DNA from: Ramlibacter agri
Lineage (GTDB): Bacteria > Pseudomonadota > Gammaproteobacteria > Burkholderiales > Burkholderiaceae_C
DNA: 64,000 nt
Assembly (NCBI RefSeq): GCF_012927085.1
Contig: NZ_JABBFX010000002.1
Span: 868,001 to 932,000, forward strand
Reading direction: 5' to 3'
Positions 24,330 to 33,800 of the stretch are shown in pieces. The notes beneath the pieces are model-generated. The model made no database searches. It saw only the letters and a program-made list of their open reading frames with translations, and had not been told where the DNA came from. Numbering within the stretch: position 1 is the stretch's first letter; each line of letters opens with the position of its first letter. The translations under genes and the position numbers were made by a program.

Positions 24330-24833
24330 CTAGAGCGACGCCGCGGCGCGCGCCGCCTGGTCGTACATGCCGGAGAGCACGCGCAGCAGGCGCGCCAGCT
24401 CGCCGATGTCGCGGTTGAGGCCGTCGTCGGCGTTGAGCGCGTCGATCAGGCAGTTCTCGCGGATCTCGCGGTAGCGCTCCACGTATTTCTGCCCGGCCTC
24501 GGTGGAGGAGTAGGTCACTTCCTTGCCGTTCTTGCGCGAAGCCACCACGCCCAGGCTCTGCAGCTTCTTGAGCGAGTAGTTGATCAGGTGCGTGTCTTCC
24601 ACGTTCATGATGAAGCAGATGTCCGCCAGCCGCTTGTCGCGGGCGCGGTGCGTCACGTGGTGCAGCACCAGCACGTCCAGCGGCGTCAGCTCCTTCAGGC
24701 CCGCCGCGCTCATGCAGTGGACGATCCAGCGGTTGAAGGCGTTGCCGGACACGATGAGGCCGAACTCGAATTCGCTCATCTCGGCGCTGCGCGGGGACAC
24801 CAGGTGGGCGGACGACACGATCGGTTTCGCCAT
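24330..24833 (-). CDS. MarR-like winged-helix regulator
   Basis: The 167-residue protein has a winged-helix core with helices LTPLDVLVLHHVTHRARDK, the recognition segment VEDTHLINYSLKKLQSLGVV, and wing SRKNGKEVTYSSTEAG. A C-terminal helix follows, probably for dimerisation. It resembles the MarR-type predicted regulators found beside hydantoinase and 5-oxoprolinase genes. A 19-bp perfect palindrome (24893-24911) lies in the divergent gap toward the ABC transporter and is its likely operator. Ligand is unknown. Confidence 0.82.
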   Translation of the reverse strand: MAKPIVSSAHLVSPRSAEMSEFEFGLIVSGNAFNRWIVHCMSAAGLKELTPLDVLVLHHVTHRARDKRLADICFIMNVEDTHLINYSLKKLQSLGVVASRKNGKEVTYSSTEAGQKYVERYREIRENCLIDALNADDGLNRDIGELARLLRVLSGMYDQAARAAASL

Positions 24834-24892
24834 TGATGCTTTCGTGGGGGTGGTGGCGGGGATGGTAGGATTCTAAGAACTAACCCACATTT

Positions 24893-24911
24893 TGCCGACA
24901 AATTGTCGGCA
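24893..24911. promoter_or_regulatory. 19-bp palindromic operator (likely MarR-family site)
   Basis: The sequence TGCCGACAAATTGTCGGCA is a perfect palindrome around one central base. It lies 60 bp upstream of the MarR-like gene and 42 bp upstream of the ABC ATPase gene, so one dimer could control both directions. Confidence 0.75.
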
Positions 24912-24952
24912 TCAACCTGACGATTCACGGCCGGCCTGCCACTTTCGCCTCC

Positions 24953-26803
24953 ATGTCCGTCCCGCCCAACCACCCTGCCGGTCCGCTGCTGTCCGTGCGT
25001 TCGCTCTCGGTGGAATTCGGTCCCCGCGAGGCGCCGTTCCGCGCGGTCGACGGGCTGAGCTTCGAGCTGCATGCAGGCCGCACGCTGGCCATCGTCGGCG
25101 AGTCGGGCTCGGGCAAGTCGGTGACCTCGCAGGCCATCATGCGGCTGACGGACCACACGGGCGGCCGCATTGTCGATGGCGAAGTGATGTTCCACTCGCC
25201 GGTGAGCGGCCTGCAGGACCTGCGCAAGGCCAGCGAAGACCGCCTGCGCGCGATCCGCGGCAACGAGATCGCGATGATCTTCCAGGAGCCGATGACGTCG
25301 CTGAACCCGGTGTTCACCGTCGGCAACCAGATCGCAGAAGCGCTGGTGCTGCACCAGGGCCTGGACCGCGCGCAGGCCCGCAAGCAGGCGCTCGCGCTGC
25401 TGCAGCTGGTGCGCCTGCCCGATGCGCAGCGGCTGCTGGATGCCTACCCGCACACCCTGTCCGGCGGCATGCGCCAGCGCGCGATGATCGCCATGGCGCT
25501 GGCCTGCAAGCCGGCGCTGCTGATCGCCGACGAGCCGACCACGGCGCTGGACGTCACCATCCAGGCCCAGATCCTCAACATCATCCGCGAGCTGCAGCAC
25601 GAGCTGCACACCGCCGTCATGTTCATCACCCACGACATGGGCGTGGTGGCGCAGATGGCCGACGACGTGGTCGTCATGTGGCGCGGGCGCGCGGTGGAAC
25701 AAGGTGCAGTGGAACAAATCTTCAAGGCACCCCAGCATCCTTACACCCGCGCGCTGCTGGCCGCGGTGCCGCGCCTGGGCAGCCTGCAAGGGCGGCCCTT
25801 GCCGGTGCGCGCGCCGCTGGTGGTGCTGGAAGACGGCGAGCTGAAGCAGTCCGGCGTCGAGCAGGAACAGGACACGGTGACGCCCGGCGCGCCGCTGCTG
25901 GCCGTGGACAAGCTCACCACCCGCTTCGACGTCGCCCACGACCTGCTGGGGCGCGTTACGCACCGCGTGCATGCGGTGGAGGAAGTGAGCTTCACCATCC
26001 AGCCCGGCGAGACGCTGGCGCTGGTCGGCGAGTCCGGCAGCGGCAAGTCCACCGTCGGCAAGACCTTGCAGCAGCTGGTGCAGGCCACCGGCGGCAGCAT
26101 CCGCTTCGAAGGCCGTGAGCTGGCGGACCAGAACGCCGCCGACCGCCGCAAGCTGCGGCGCGAGATCCAGTACATCTTCCAGGACCCTTATGCCTCGCTG
26201 GACCCGCGCAAGACCGTGGGCTTCAGCATCGCCGAGCCGATCCGCACGCACCGCCTGCTCGACGACCCGAAGGCCATCCAGCGCCGCGTCGCCGAACTGC
26301 TGGAGAAAGTGGGCCTGCAGCCGGAGCATATGCACCGGTACCCGCACCAGTTCTCGGGCGGCCAGCGCCAGCGCGTGTGCATCGCGCGCGCGCTCGCCAG
26401 CGAGCCGCGGCTGGTGATCGCCGACGAATCGGTGTCGGCGCTCGACGTCTCGGTGCAGGCGCAGATCATCGACCTGCTGATGGAGCTGCAGGCCGAGCGC
26501 CACCTTTCCTACCTCTTCATCACGCACGACATGGCAGTGGTGGAGAAGATCAGCCACCGCGTGGCCGTGATGTACCTGGGCCAGATCGTCGAGATCGGCA
26601 GCCGCCAGGACATCTTCGAGCGGCCGCAGCACCCTTACACGCGCAAGCTGCTGGCCGCCGTGCCGGTGGCGGAGCCCGGCCACGCCTTCGATGCCCGCCT
26701 GATCGAGGGCGAAGTGCCCAGCGCATTGCGCCGCGCCGGCCACGAGCCGCAGATCCATCGCCTGGTCGAGGTGCGCCCCGGCCACCGCGTCGCCCAGGCC
26801 TGA
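24953..26803 (+). CDS. Dipeptide/glutathione-type ABC transporter, fused double ATPase
   Basis: The 616-residue protein carries two ABC ATPases in one chain, as in GsiA. The first has Walker A GESGSGKS near 48-55, the signature [10 protein letters not shown], and Walker B LLIADEP. The second starts near residue 310, with [18 protein letters not shown] and LVIADES. Each is followed by the oligopeptide C-terminal segment ([12 protein letters not shown] and [12 protein letters not shown]). It powers the importer whose receptor and two permeases follow directly. By context the substrate could be short peptides or gamma-glutamyl/pyroglutamyl compounds. The gene is divergent from the MarR-oxoprolinase operon. 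Confidence 0.92.
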   Translation: MSVPPNHPAGPLLSVRSLSVEFGPREAPFRAVDGLSFELHAGRTLAIVGESGSGKSVTSQAIMRLTDHTGGRIVDGEVMFHSPVSGLQDLRKASEDRLRAIRGNEIAMIFQEPMTSLNPVFTVGNQIAEALVLHQGLDRAQARKQALALLQLVRLPDAQRLLDAYPHTLSGGMRQRAMIAMALACKPALLIADEPTTALDVTIQAQILNIIRELQHELHTAVMFITHDMGVVAQMADDVVVMWRGRAVEQGAVEQIFKAPQHPYTRALLAAVPRLGSLQGRPLPVRAPLVVLEDGELKQSGVEQEQDTVTPGAPLLAVDKLTTRFDVAHDLLGRVTHRVHAVEEVSFTIQPGETLALVGESGSGKSTVGKTLQQLVQATGGSIRFEGRELADQNAADRRKLRREIQYIFQDPYASLDPRKTVGFSIAEPIRTHRLLDDPKAIQRRVAELLEKVGLQPEHMHRYPHQFSGGQRQRVCIARALASEPRLVIADESVSALDVSVQAQIIDLLMELQAERHLSYLFITHDMAVVEKISHRVAVMYLGQIVEIGSRQDIFERPQHPYTRKLLAAVPVAEPGHAFDARLIEGEVPSALRRAGHEPQIHRLVEVRPGHRVAQA

Positions 26804-26834
26804 ACGACAACCCATTCCAACCGGAGACAAAACC

Positions 26835-28349
26835 ATGAAGTTGAAAGCCCTCCTCGCCAGCGGCACCATCGCCCTGGCTTGCCTGGCCGCGCCGGCCAGC
26901 CACGCGGCCGGCACCCTGACGGTCGCCCTGCACCAGGACCCGGGCAACTGGGACCCGGTCGCCACCTTCCTGGTGTCCTGGGGCGCGGTCGGCAGCCAGA
27001 TCTTCGACGGCCTGATCATGCGCACGCCGGACATGAAGCTGGTGCCCGGCCTGGCCACCAAGTGGGAGTTCCTGGACAAGAACACCAAGATCCGCTTCAC
27101 GCTGCGCCAGGGCGTCAAGTTCCACGACGGCGAGCCTTTCGACGCCGACGCGGTGAAGTTCACCTTCGACCGCCTGCTGGGCGACGAGGGCAAGAAGGGC
27201 CCGCAGCAGTCCAACTACACCTCGATCGACAAGGTGGTGGTGGTCAACCCGACGACCGTGGACTTCATCATGAAGAGCCCGGACCCGGTGCTGCTGACCA
27301 AGCTGGCCGGCTACGGCGCCATGATCGTGCCGCCCAAGTACGTCAAGGAAAAGGGCAGCGAATACTTCGGCGCGCACCCGGTGGGCACCGGCCCGTTCAA
27401 GTTCGTCGAGTACAAGCCCAAGATCAGCCTGGCGCTGGAGAAGAACGCCGCTTACTGGGGCGGCTCGCCGAAGGTCGACAACCTGACCTACCGCTTCATC
27501 GCCGAACCGGCGACGCAGGCCGCCGAACTGCAGGCCGGCCGCGTCGACGTGGCCAACCAGATCCCGCTGGCGATGGTCGACACGATCAAGAAGGACCCGA
27601 AGCTGGCCGTCGTCAGCATGGACGGCCCGGTGGCGCTGGCCCTGCGCTACAACACCAAGCGCGGCATCATGCAGAACCGCGACGTGCGCAAGGCACTCAC
27701 CCTGGCCGTGGACCGCGACGCCATCATCAAGAGCGTGCTGCTGGGCCAGGCCAAGCCCATCGCCAGCTTCCAGGGCACGCTGTCCTTCGGCAACGACCCC
27801 GCGCTGAAGCCGCTGCCCTTCAACCCGAAGGAAGCGATGGCGCTGCTGAAGAAGGCCGGCGTCAAGCCCGGCACGCAGATCCAGCTGGACTTCCGCGGCC
27901 CGGACAGCAACTTCCGCGAAGTGGCGCAGGCCGTGGCCGGCTACCTGCAGGCCGTGGGCATCACCGTCACGCTGAAGCCGTATGAAACCAACGTGCTGCT
28001 GAACGACATCATCCCGAACGGCAAGACCGGCGAGATGTGGCAGAACCAGTGGGGCGGCTGGACCTTCGACTACGACAACACCGCCTACGCGATGTACTAC
28101 ACCAAGCAGCGCTGGAACCCGTTCGACGACGACGCCAAGCTGAACGCCCTGCTGCACCAGCAGCGCAACACCTGGGACCAGGCCGCGCGAAAGGACACGC
28201 TGCAGGAGATCGCCCGCTACGTCGCCGACCAGTCGCTGGAAATGCCGCTGTACTCGCTGAACACGGTGTACGGCATCAACAAGCGCGCCAAGGACCTGGC
28301 GCTGCCGGCCGACGGCCGCTTCCGCTTCGTCGACGCGCGCGTCGACTAA
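26835..28349 (+). CDS. ABC transporter periplasmic peptide-binding protein (DppA/GsiB family)
   Basis: The 504-residue receptor has a signal peptide cleaved near SHA-AG (residue 24). The SBP_bac_5 fold follows, with QIFDGLIMRTPDMKLVPGLA, the family motif FTLRQGVKFHDGEPFDADAV, and HPVGTGPFKF. It delivers solute to the permease pair encoded next. It lies 31 bp after the ATPase gene, with a GGAGA ribosome site. Peptides, nickel or glutathione are all possible ligands for this family, and peptide/glutathione is favoured by context. Confidence 0.92.
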   Translation: MKLKALLASGTIALACLAAPASHAAGTLTVALHQDPGNWDPVATFLVSWGAVGSQIFDGLIMRTPDMKLVPGLATKWEFLDKNTKIRFTLRQGVKFHDGEPFDADAVKFTFDRLLGDEGKKGPQQSNYTSIDKVVVVNPTTVDFIMKSPDPVLLTKLAGYGAMIVPPKYVKEKGSEYFGAHPVGTGPFKFVEYKPKISLALEKNAAYWGGSPKVDNLTYRFIAEPATQAAELQAGRVDVANQIPLAMVDTIKKDPKLAVVSMDGPVALALRYNTKRGIMQNRDVRKALTLAVDRDAIIKSVLLGQAKPIASFQGTLSFGNDPALKPLPFNPKEAMALLKKAGVKPGTQIQLDFRGPDSNFREVAQAVAGYLQAVGITVTLKPYETNVLLNDIIPNGKTGEMWQNQWGGWTFDYDNTAYAMYYTKQRWNPFDDDAKLNALLHQQRNTWDQAARKDTLQEIARYVADQSLEMPLYSLNTVYGINKRAKDLALPADGRFRFVDARVD

Positions 28350-28370
28350 GCCTGGCACGGGAAGGGTGAA

Positions 28371-29294
28371 GTGAGCGGATTCGTCCTCAAGCGGGTGCTG
28401 CAGGCAGCGTTCGTGCTGCTGGTGGTGACCCTGTTCGTGTCCTATGCGGTGCGGCTGACGGGCGACCCCGCCATCATGCTGGCCCAGGGCGCGGGCAGCG
28501 TCACCGAGCAGGACCTGGCGAACATCCGCAAGGGCCTCGGCCTGGACCAGCCCTTCCTGGTGCAATACGGCGCTTTCCTGCGCGGCCTGCTGCACGGCGA
28601 CTTCGGCAAGAGCTTCATGGGCGGCACGCCGGTGGCGCAATTGATCGGCGACGCCCTGCCCGCCACCTTGTCGCTGGCCGGCCTGTCGCTGTTGCTGTCG
28701 GTGCTGGTCTCGGTGCCGCTGGGCATCCAGGCGGCCATCCACCAGGGCAAGGGCACCGACCAGTTCATTCGCATCATCTCCCTGGTCGGCCTGAGCTTCC
28801 CCAATTTCTGGCTGGCCATCATGCTGGTCCTGCTGCTGTCCATCACCTTTCCGCTGCTGCCGCCTTCCGGCTGGGACGGGCCGCTGAGCCTGGTGATGCC
28901 GGCGCTGACCATGGCCATCATCCTCTCCGCCACCAACGTGCGCCTGGTGCGCACCGCGATGCTGGAGACGCTGTCGGCGCAGTACATCATGGTGGCGCGG
29001 GCCAAGGGCTTGAGCGAGCGCATCGTGCTGTACAAGCATGCGCTGCGCAACTGCGCCATTCCCCTCATCACCTACATCGGCCTGCAGTTCGGCAACCTGA
29101 TCGGCGGCATCGTGGTGGTGGAGAAAGTCTTCAACTGGCCGGGCCTCGGCACCCTGGCCTTCGACGCGATCTCCGGGCGCGACTACCCGGTGCTGCAAGG
29201 CACGGTGACCGTGCTCTCGCTGATCATCGTGCTGGTCAACCTGCTGGTCGACATGGCCTACGGCCTGGTCGATCCGCGCATCCGCAGCAAGTGA
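28371..29294 (+). CDS. ABC transporter permease (DppB/GsiC family)
   Basis: The 307-residue inner-membrane protein has six predicted helices. The N-terminal membrane segment is typical of DppB (LQAAFVLLVVTLFVSYAVRL), and the EAA-loop region reads ARAKGLSERIVLYKHALRN. It begins with GTG (28371), preceded by GAAGGG. The stop overlaps the next permease start (GTGA), so the two are coupled. Confidence 0.92.
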   Translation: MSGFVLKRVLQAAFVLLVVTLFVSYAVRLTGDPAIMLAQGAGSVTEQDLANIRKGLGLDQPFLVQYGAFLRGLLHGDFGKSFMGGTPVAQLIGDALPATLSLAGLSLLLSVLVSVPLGIQAAIHQGKGTDQFIRIISLVGLSFPNFWLAIMLVLLLSITFPLLPPSGWDGPLSLVMPALTMAIILSATNVRLVRTAMLETLSAQYIMVARAKGLSERIVLYKHALRNCAIPLITYIGLQFGNLIGGIVVVEKVFNWPGLGTLAFDAISGRDYPVLQGTVTVLSLIIVLVNLLVDMAYGLVDPRIRSK

Positions 29295-30166
29295 GCATGC
29301 AGACTGTTGCCCCCACCCTGGACAGCGCTCCGCCGCGGAGCGGCCTGCCCTGGCGCTCGCTGGAATTCGTCGTCGGCGGGCTGCTGACCGGGTTGATGGT
29401 GCTGCTGGTGCTGTTCTCGCCCCTGCTCTTCCCCGACCGCGGCGCCGCGATGGACCTGGCCGCGCGCCTGAGCACGCCCTTCACGAACTGGTCGCACATC
29501 CTCGGCACCGACCCCCTGGGCCGCGACGTGCTGGCCCGCGTGCTGGTGGGCGGCCGCATCTCGCTGATGGTGGGCGTGCTGTCGGTGCTGGGCGCCACAG
29601 TGCTCGGCGTGGCGGTCGGCCTCGTCGCCGGCTACTACCGCGGCGTCTGGGACATGGTGCTGATGCGCTGCGTCGACGTGCAACTGGCCCTGCCCTTCAT
29701 CCTGATCGCCCTCACCTTCATCTCCATCCTGGGCGGCGGACTGGGCAACATCATCCTGTTCATGATCCTGTCGCAGTGGGTGCAGTTCGCGCGCCTGGTG
29801 CGCGGCATGGTGCTGTCGGTGCGCGAGCGCGAATTCGTGCAGGCGGCCCGCGCCTTCGGCGTGCGCGACCTGCCCATGGTCTGGCACCACGTGCTGCCCA
29901 ACGTGTTCGGGCCGGTCATCATCCTGATGACGCTCAACGTGGCCAACAACATCCTGCTGGAAAGCAGCCTCACCTTCCTCGGCCTGGGCGTCGACCCGCT
30001 GATCCCCAGCTGGGGCGGCATGCTGGCCGACGGCCGCACCTACATGCAGACGGCCTGGTGGGTCAGCGTGTTCCCCGGCGTGGCCATCATGCTCACGGTA
30101 CTGGGCCTGAACCTGCTGGGTGACTGGCTGCGGGACCGCATCGACCCCACCGGCAAGACCCGATGA
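29291..30166 (+). CDS. ABC transporter permease (DppC/GsiD family)
   Basis: The 291-residue partner permease has the DppC hallmarks HILGTDPLGRDVLARVLVGG after the first helix and the EAA loop ARAFGVRDLPMVWHHVLPN. It probably starts at GTG 29291 (overlapping the dppB-like stop), although an ATG at 29297 is also possible. The gene overlaps the following peptidase-like gene by 4 bp, so import and processing look linked. Confidence 0.92.
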   Translation: MSMQTVAPTLDSAPPRSGLPWRSLEFVVGGLLTGLMVLLVLFSPLLFPDRGAAMDLAARLSTPFTNWSHILGTDPLGRDVLARVLVGGRISLMVGVLSVLGATVLGVAVGLVAGYYRGVWDMVLMRCVDVQLALPFILIALTFISILGGGLGNIILFMILSQWVQFARLVRGMVLSVREREFVQAARAFGVRDLPMVWHHVLPNVFGPVIILMTLNVANNILLESSLTFLGLGVDPLIPSWGGMLADGRTYMQTAWWVSVFPGVAIMLTVLGLNLLGDWLRDRIDPTGKTR

Positions 30167-31911
30167 CCGAAACGCTTCTGCTCGAAACGACCGTCCCCCG
30201 CACGCTGGACGCCTGGCTGGCCCGTTTCGAGGACGGTTCCTGGCGCGGCACCCGTGTCGAGGGATGGCTGTTCGAGGACGCCGCCGCGCGCCGGGCCGCC
30301 GAGCGCCGCCTGGCCGCCGCCGGCGTGCAGGCCTTCTTCCGCAGCGCCTACAAGCCGCTGCTGCACTTCTTCCTGGAAGAAGTCGAGGCGGCCGGCCTGG
30401 TGTCGGCGACGGTGCGTTACCCGGTGCACGCGCAGGCTTCGGCGCAGCGCTTCCTGCTGGAGGCCTATCCGCTGGCCGGCCTGTGGCCGCAGTGCCGCTT
30501 CGAGTTCGTCGCCGGTGGCGAAGGGCTGGACTACGAGGTGAACTTGCGCTGGCACGACGGCCGCGAACAGCAGGCCTGCGTGTTCGCGCCGAACCGCGTG
30601 CATGTGGGCACGACGGGCAGCCCGCTGCTTTCGCCCACCGGCTGGCTGCGCACGCAGCATGGCGACGCCGCCGAGTCCACCGACTACGAGCAGGTCTTCG
30701 CCCGCATCGTCGAATGCGTCGAAGGCCATGCCTGGCCGCAGGCCGAACCCTTCTTCGAGCGCCTCGACATCCGCGTGGAGCTGCCCGGCATCGCGCAGCG
30801 GTTGCCGGTGGGACACGAGACGGTAAGCACGCACGAGGCGCTGCACGAGGACATCTACTTCTCGCTGCTGGAGATCTTCCAGCGCCGCTCGGGCCGCGCG
30901 CCCGGCGATCGTCGCCTGCAGCCAGGGCAGATCGTGCCGGATGTGCGCGCTGCAGCTGGCCCTCTCGGCTTGCGCATTGCCCTGCGCGCCTTTCTCCCTC
31001 TCCCCCTGGGAGAGGGCCGGGGTGAGGGCACGAGCGACGATGTGCCACTTGCGCAGCTGGCGCAGGCCCCCACCGCCACCCGCATCACCCGCGAGATGCA
31101 GCAACTCGGCGGCCAACCCTTCACCGCCCTCACCCGCCAAGGCCGCCCCGTGCTGGGCCTCTACCAGCCCGGCCCCACCGCGCCCGTGCTGGTCAGCGGC
31201 GGCCAGCACGCCAACGAAACCTCGGGCATCGTCGGCGCCCTGCGCGCCGCCGAGACCTTGCGCGCCCGCGGCGAGCACTTCGCCCTGATCGGGCTGGAAA
31301 ACCCCGACGGCTACGCTCTCCGCAGCGAGCTGGCGGCCTGGCATCCCGAGCACATGCTGCACGCCGCGCGCTACACCGCGCTCGGCGACGACCTGGAATA
31401 TCGCGAGCAGGCGCCCTGGTTCGAGCGCGAGGCGCGGCGGCAAGCGCTGGCGCTGTCGGACGCGCAGTTGCACGTCAACCTGCATGGCTATCCGGCGCAC
31501 GAATGGACGCGGCCGCTCTCGGGCTACCTGCCCCAGGGCTTCGAGCTGTGGACCGTGCCCAAGGGCTTCTTCCTGGTGCTGCGGCACCACCGCGACTGGC
31601 AGGCCGAGGCCCGCGCGCTGCTGGCACGAGTTGCGCAGGCGCTGTCCGCAGTGCCGGGGCTGGCCGACTACAACGCCCGCCAGCTCGCGCTGTACGAGCA
31701 GCATGCCGGCGGCCTGCCCTTCGAGCTGCTGCATGGCATGGCCTGCACCGTCACCGAAGTCGAACGCGCCGACAGCGCGCCGGTCACCCTGATCACGGAG
31801 TTCCCCGACGAGACCGTGCACGGCGAGGCTTTCCGTTTTGCGCATACCGTGCAGATGGAGACCGTGCTGGCGGCGGTGGCGGCCTGGCAAGAGCTCGCGC
31901 GACGCAGCTAG
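30163..31911 (+). CDS. M14-like zinc carboxypeptidase-family protein with translated repeat
   Basis: The 582-residue protein, of unrecognised specific family, has an M14-like catalytic core. It contains GGQHANETSG (H-x-x-E zinc pair) around residues 346-355, LENPDGYALR, then HVNLHGYPAHEWTRPLSG with a likely third ligand, and a late Glu in LITEFPDE. The N-terminal 250 residues are a mixed domain I cannot name. Residues 277-290 (FLPLPLGEGRGEGT) are the in-frame translation of a family B dispersed repeat, so the linker between the two domains is probably recent. It overlaps the dppC-like gene by 4 bp and is likely the peptidase of the importer operon. There is no signal peptide, so action is cytosolic. 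Confidence 0.75.
   Translation: MTETLLLETTVPRTLDAWLARFEDGSWRGTRVEGWLFEDAAARRAAERRLAAAGVQAFFRSAYKPLLHFFLEEVEAAGLVSATVRYPVHAQASAQRFLLEAYPLAGLWPQCRFEFVAGGEGLDYEVNLRWHDGREQQACVFAPNRVHVGTTGSPLLSPTGWLRTQHGDAAESTDYEQVFARIVECVEGHAWPQAEPFFERLDIRVELPGIAQRLPVGHETVSTHEALHEDIYFSLLEIFQRRSGRAPGDRRLQPGQIVPDVRAAAGPLGLRIALRAFLPLPLGEGRGEGTSDDVPLAQLAQAPTATRITREMQQLGGQPFTALTRQGRPVLGLYQPGPTAPVLVSGGQHANETSGIVGALRAAETLRARGEHFALIGLENPDGYALRSELAAWHPEHMLHAARYTALGDDLEYREQAPWFEREARRQALALSDAQLHVNLHGYPAHEWTRPLSGYLPQGFELWTVPKGFFLVLRHHRDWQAEARALLARVAQALSAVPGLADYNARQLALYEQHAGGLPFELLHGMACTVTEVERADSAPVTLITEFPDETVHGEAFRFAHTVQMETVLAAVAAWQELARRS
30993..31030 (+). repeat. Dispersed repeat (family B) inside the M14-like gene
   Basis: A CTCCC-rich and GAGGG-rich palindromic segment of about 38 bp is translated in frame as LPLPLGEGRGEG. 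Two head-to-head relatives occur at 46525-46559 and 46570-46604. Confidence 0.7.
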
Positions 31912-31995
31912 CGCGGCCTACGGGCATCCCGGGATACGGCGCCGGCACCCGCGCCCCTACACTCGCCCCTGGAACAACAACGGACGGGACGAGGT

Positions 31996-32505
31996 ATGCG
32001 ACGTTTGCTGGATTTCCTTTATGACGCGTGCGCCTGGCTGGCGGCGCTGGCCATGGTGGGCGTGCTCGCGATGGTGCTGCTGTCCATCGTCAGCCGCCAG
32101 CTCGGTTTCCACGTGCCCGGCACGGACGCCTATGCCGGCTACTGCATGGCGGCCGCGGGCTTCCTGGCACTGGCCCACACGCTCAAGCGCAACGAGCACA
32201 TCCGGGTGACCTTGCTGCTCGGAAGCCTGAAAGGCCGCGCTCGCGACGGCCTCGAAATGTGGGCAATGACGGCGGGCGTGTTCCTCGCCGGCCTGTTCGC
32301 CTGGTATTCGCTGCGCCTGGCCTGGGTGTCGCGCGCCATCAACGACGTTTCCACCTCCAACGACGCCACGCCGCTGTGGATCCCGCAGCTGGCGATGGCG
32401 CTGGGCACGCTGGTGCTGCTGGTCGCCTTCATCGACGAGTGGGTGCTGCAACTGCAGGGCCGCCGTGTCGCGGCCAGCTCCGAGGAGGCCTTGCACAATG
32501 AGTGA
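31996..32505 (+). CDS. TRAP transporter small permease (DctQ)
   Basis: The 169-residue protein has four predicted membrane helices (about 12-35, 47-66, 85-107 and 125-147), the normal topology of a TRAP DctQ subunit. The ISRQ/SRQLG and FLALAHTLKRNEHIRV motifs are characteristic. It couples the extracytoplasmic receptor to DctM. The stop overlaps dctM by 8 bp. The family transports organic acids with sodium or proton symport. Confidence 0.9.
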   Translation: MRRLLDFLYDACAWLAALAMVGVLAMVLLSIVSRQLGFHVPGTDAYAGYCMAAAGFLALAHTLKRNEHIRVTLLLGSLKGRARDGLEMWAMTAGVFLAGLFAWYSLRLAWVSRAINDVSTSNDATPLWIPQLAMALGTLVLLVAFIDEWVLQLQGRRVAASSEEALHNE

Positions 32506-33793
32506 CTTCGGCATCACCGCCCTCCTGATCCTCACGCTGTTCCTGCTCCTGGGCAGCAGCATCTGGATCGGCCTCACGCTGACCGGTGTCGCCTGGATCG
32601 GCATGCAGCTGTTCTCCTCGCGTCCGGCCGGCGACGCGATGGCTGTCACGGTCTGGGGCTCGTCTTCCAGCTGGACCCTCACGGCGCTGCCGCTGTTCAT
32701 CTGGATGGGCGAGATCCTGTTCCGCACCAAGCTCAGCGAAAGCATGTTCCGCGGCCTCGCGCCCTGGGTCTCGCGCCTGCCCGGGCGGCTGCTGCACACC
32801 AACGTGGTGGGCTGCACCATCTTCGCGGCGGTGTCCGGCTCGTCGGCGGCCACCTGCGCCACCATCGGCAAGATGACCCTGCCGGAACTGGCCAGGCGCG
32901 GCTACCCGGAGGAGATCACGATCGGCTCGCTGGCCGGCGCCGGCACGCTGGGCCTGTTGATCCCGCCCTCGATCATCATGATCGTCTACGGCGTGACGGC
33001 GGACGTGTCCATCGCCAGGCTGTTCGTCGCCGGCATCCTGCCCGGCATCGTGCTGGCCGCGCTGTTTTCCGGCTACCTCGCCGCGTGGGCGCTGCTGAAC
33101 GGGCACAAGGTGCCGGTGCCGGACCGCGTGCTGAGCTTCGCGGAGAAGATGCACGAGTCACGCCACCTGATTCCCGTGGTGCTGCTGATCGCCGCCGTGC
33201 TGGGCTCCATCTATTCCGGCCTCGCCACGGCCACGGAAGCGGCCGCGGTCGGTGTGGTGGGCTCCATCGTCCTGTCCGCCGTGCAAGGCTCGCTGAACTG
33301 GGCCACCTTCCGCGAAGCGCTGATGGGCGCCACGCGCCTGTACTGCATGATCGCGCTGATCCTCGCCGGCGCCGCCTTCCTGACGCTGGCGATGGGCTAC
33401 ATCGGCCTGCCGCGCCACCTGGCGGAGTTCGTCGGCTCGCTGAAGCTGTCGCCCTTCATGCTGATGGTCGCGCTGTCGGTCTTCTACATCATCCTGGGCT
33501 GCTTCCTGGACGGCATCTCGATGGTGGTGCTGACCATGGGCGTGATCCTGCCGACCGTGCAGGCCGCGGGCTTCGACCTGGTGTGGTTCGGCATCTTCAT
33601 CGTCATCGTGGTGGAGATGGCGCAGATCACCCCGCCTGTGGGCTTCAACCTGTTCGTGCTGCAGGGCATGACCGGCAAGGAGATCACCTGGATCGCCCGC
33701 GTGACGCTGCCCTTCTTCTTCCTGATGTGCGCGATGGTGCTGCTGCTGTGGTTCGTGCCGCAGCTGGCGACCTGGCTGCCGGCGCGGATGTGA
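32498..33793 (+). CDS. TRAP transporter large permease (DctM)
   Basis: The 431-residue main transport subunit has about 12 membrane helices. Characteristic DctM segments are FAAVSGSSAATCATIG, AGTLGLLIPPSIIMIVYG, and the late PPVGFNLFVLQGMTGK. The ATG at 32498 lies inside the dctQ end. The matching receptor gene (34799-35767) is separated from it by an oppositely oriented hydrolase gene. Confidence 0.93.
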   Translation: MSDFGITALLILTLFLLLGSSIWIGLTLTGVAWIGMQLFSSRPAGDAMAVTVWGSSSSWTLTALPLFIWMGEILFRTKLSESMFRGLAPWVSRLPGRLLHTNVVGCTIFAAVSGSSAATCATIGKMTLPELARRGYPEEITIGSLAGAGTLGLLIPPSIIMIVYGVTADVSIARLFVAGILPGIVLAALFSGYLAAWALLNGHKVPVPDRVLSFAEKMHESRHLIPVVLLIAAVLGSIYSGLATATEAAAVGVVGSIVLSAVQGSLNWATFREALMGATRLYCMIALILAGAAFLTLAMGYIGLPRHLAEFVGSLKLSPFMLMVALSVFYIILGCFLDGISMVVLTMGVILPTVQAAGFDLVWFGIFIVIVVEMAQITPPVGFNLFVLQGMTGKEITWIARVTLPFFFLMCAMVLLLWFVPQLATWLPARM

Positions 33794-33800
33794 GGCGGCT

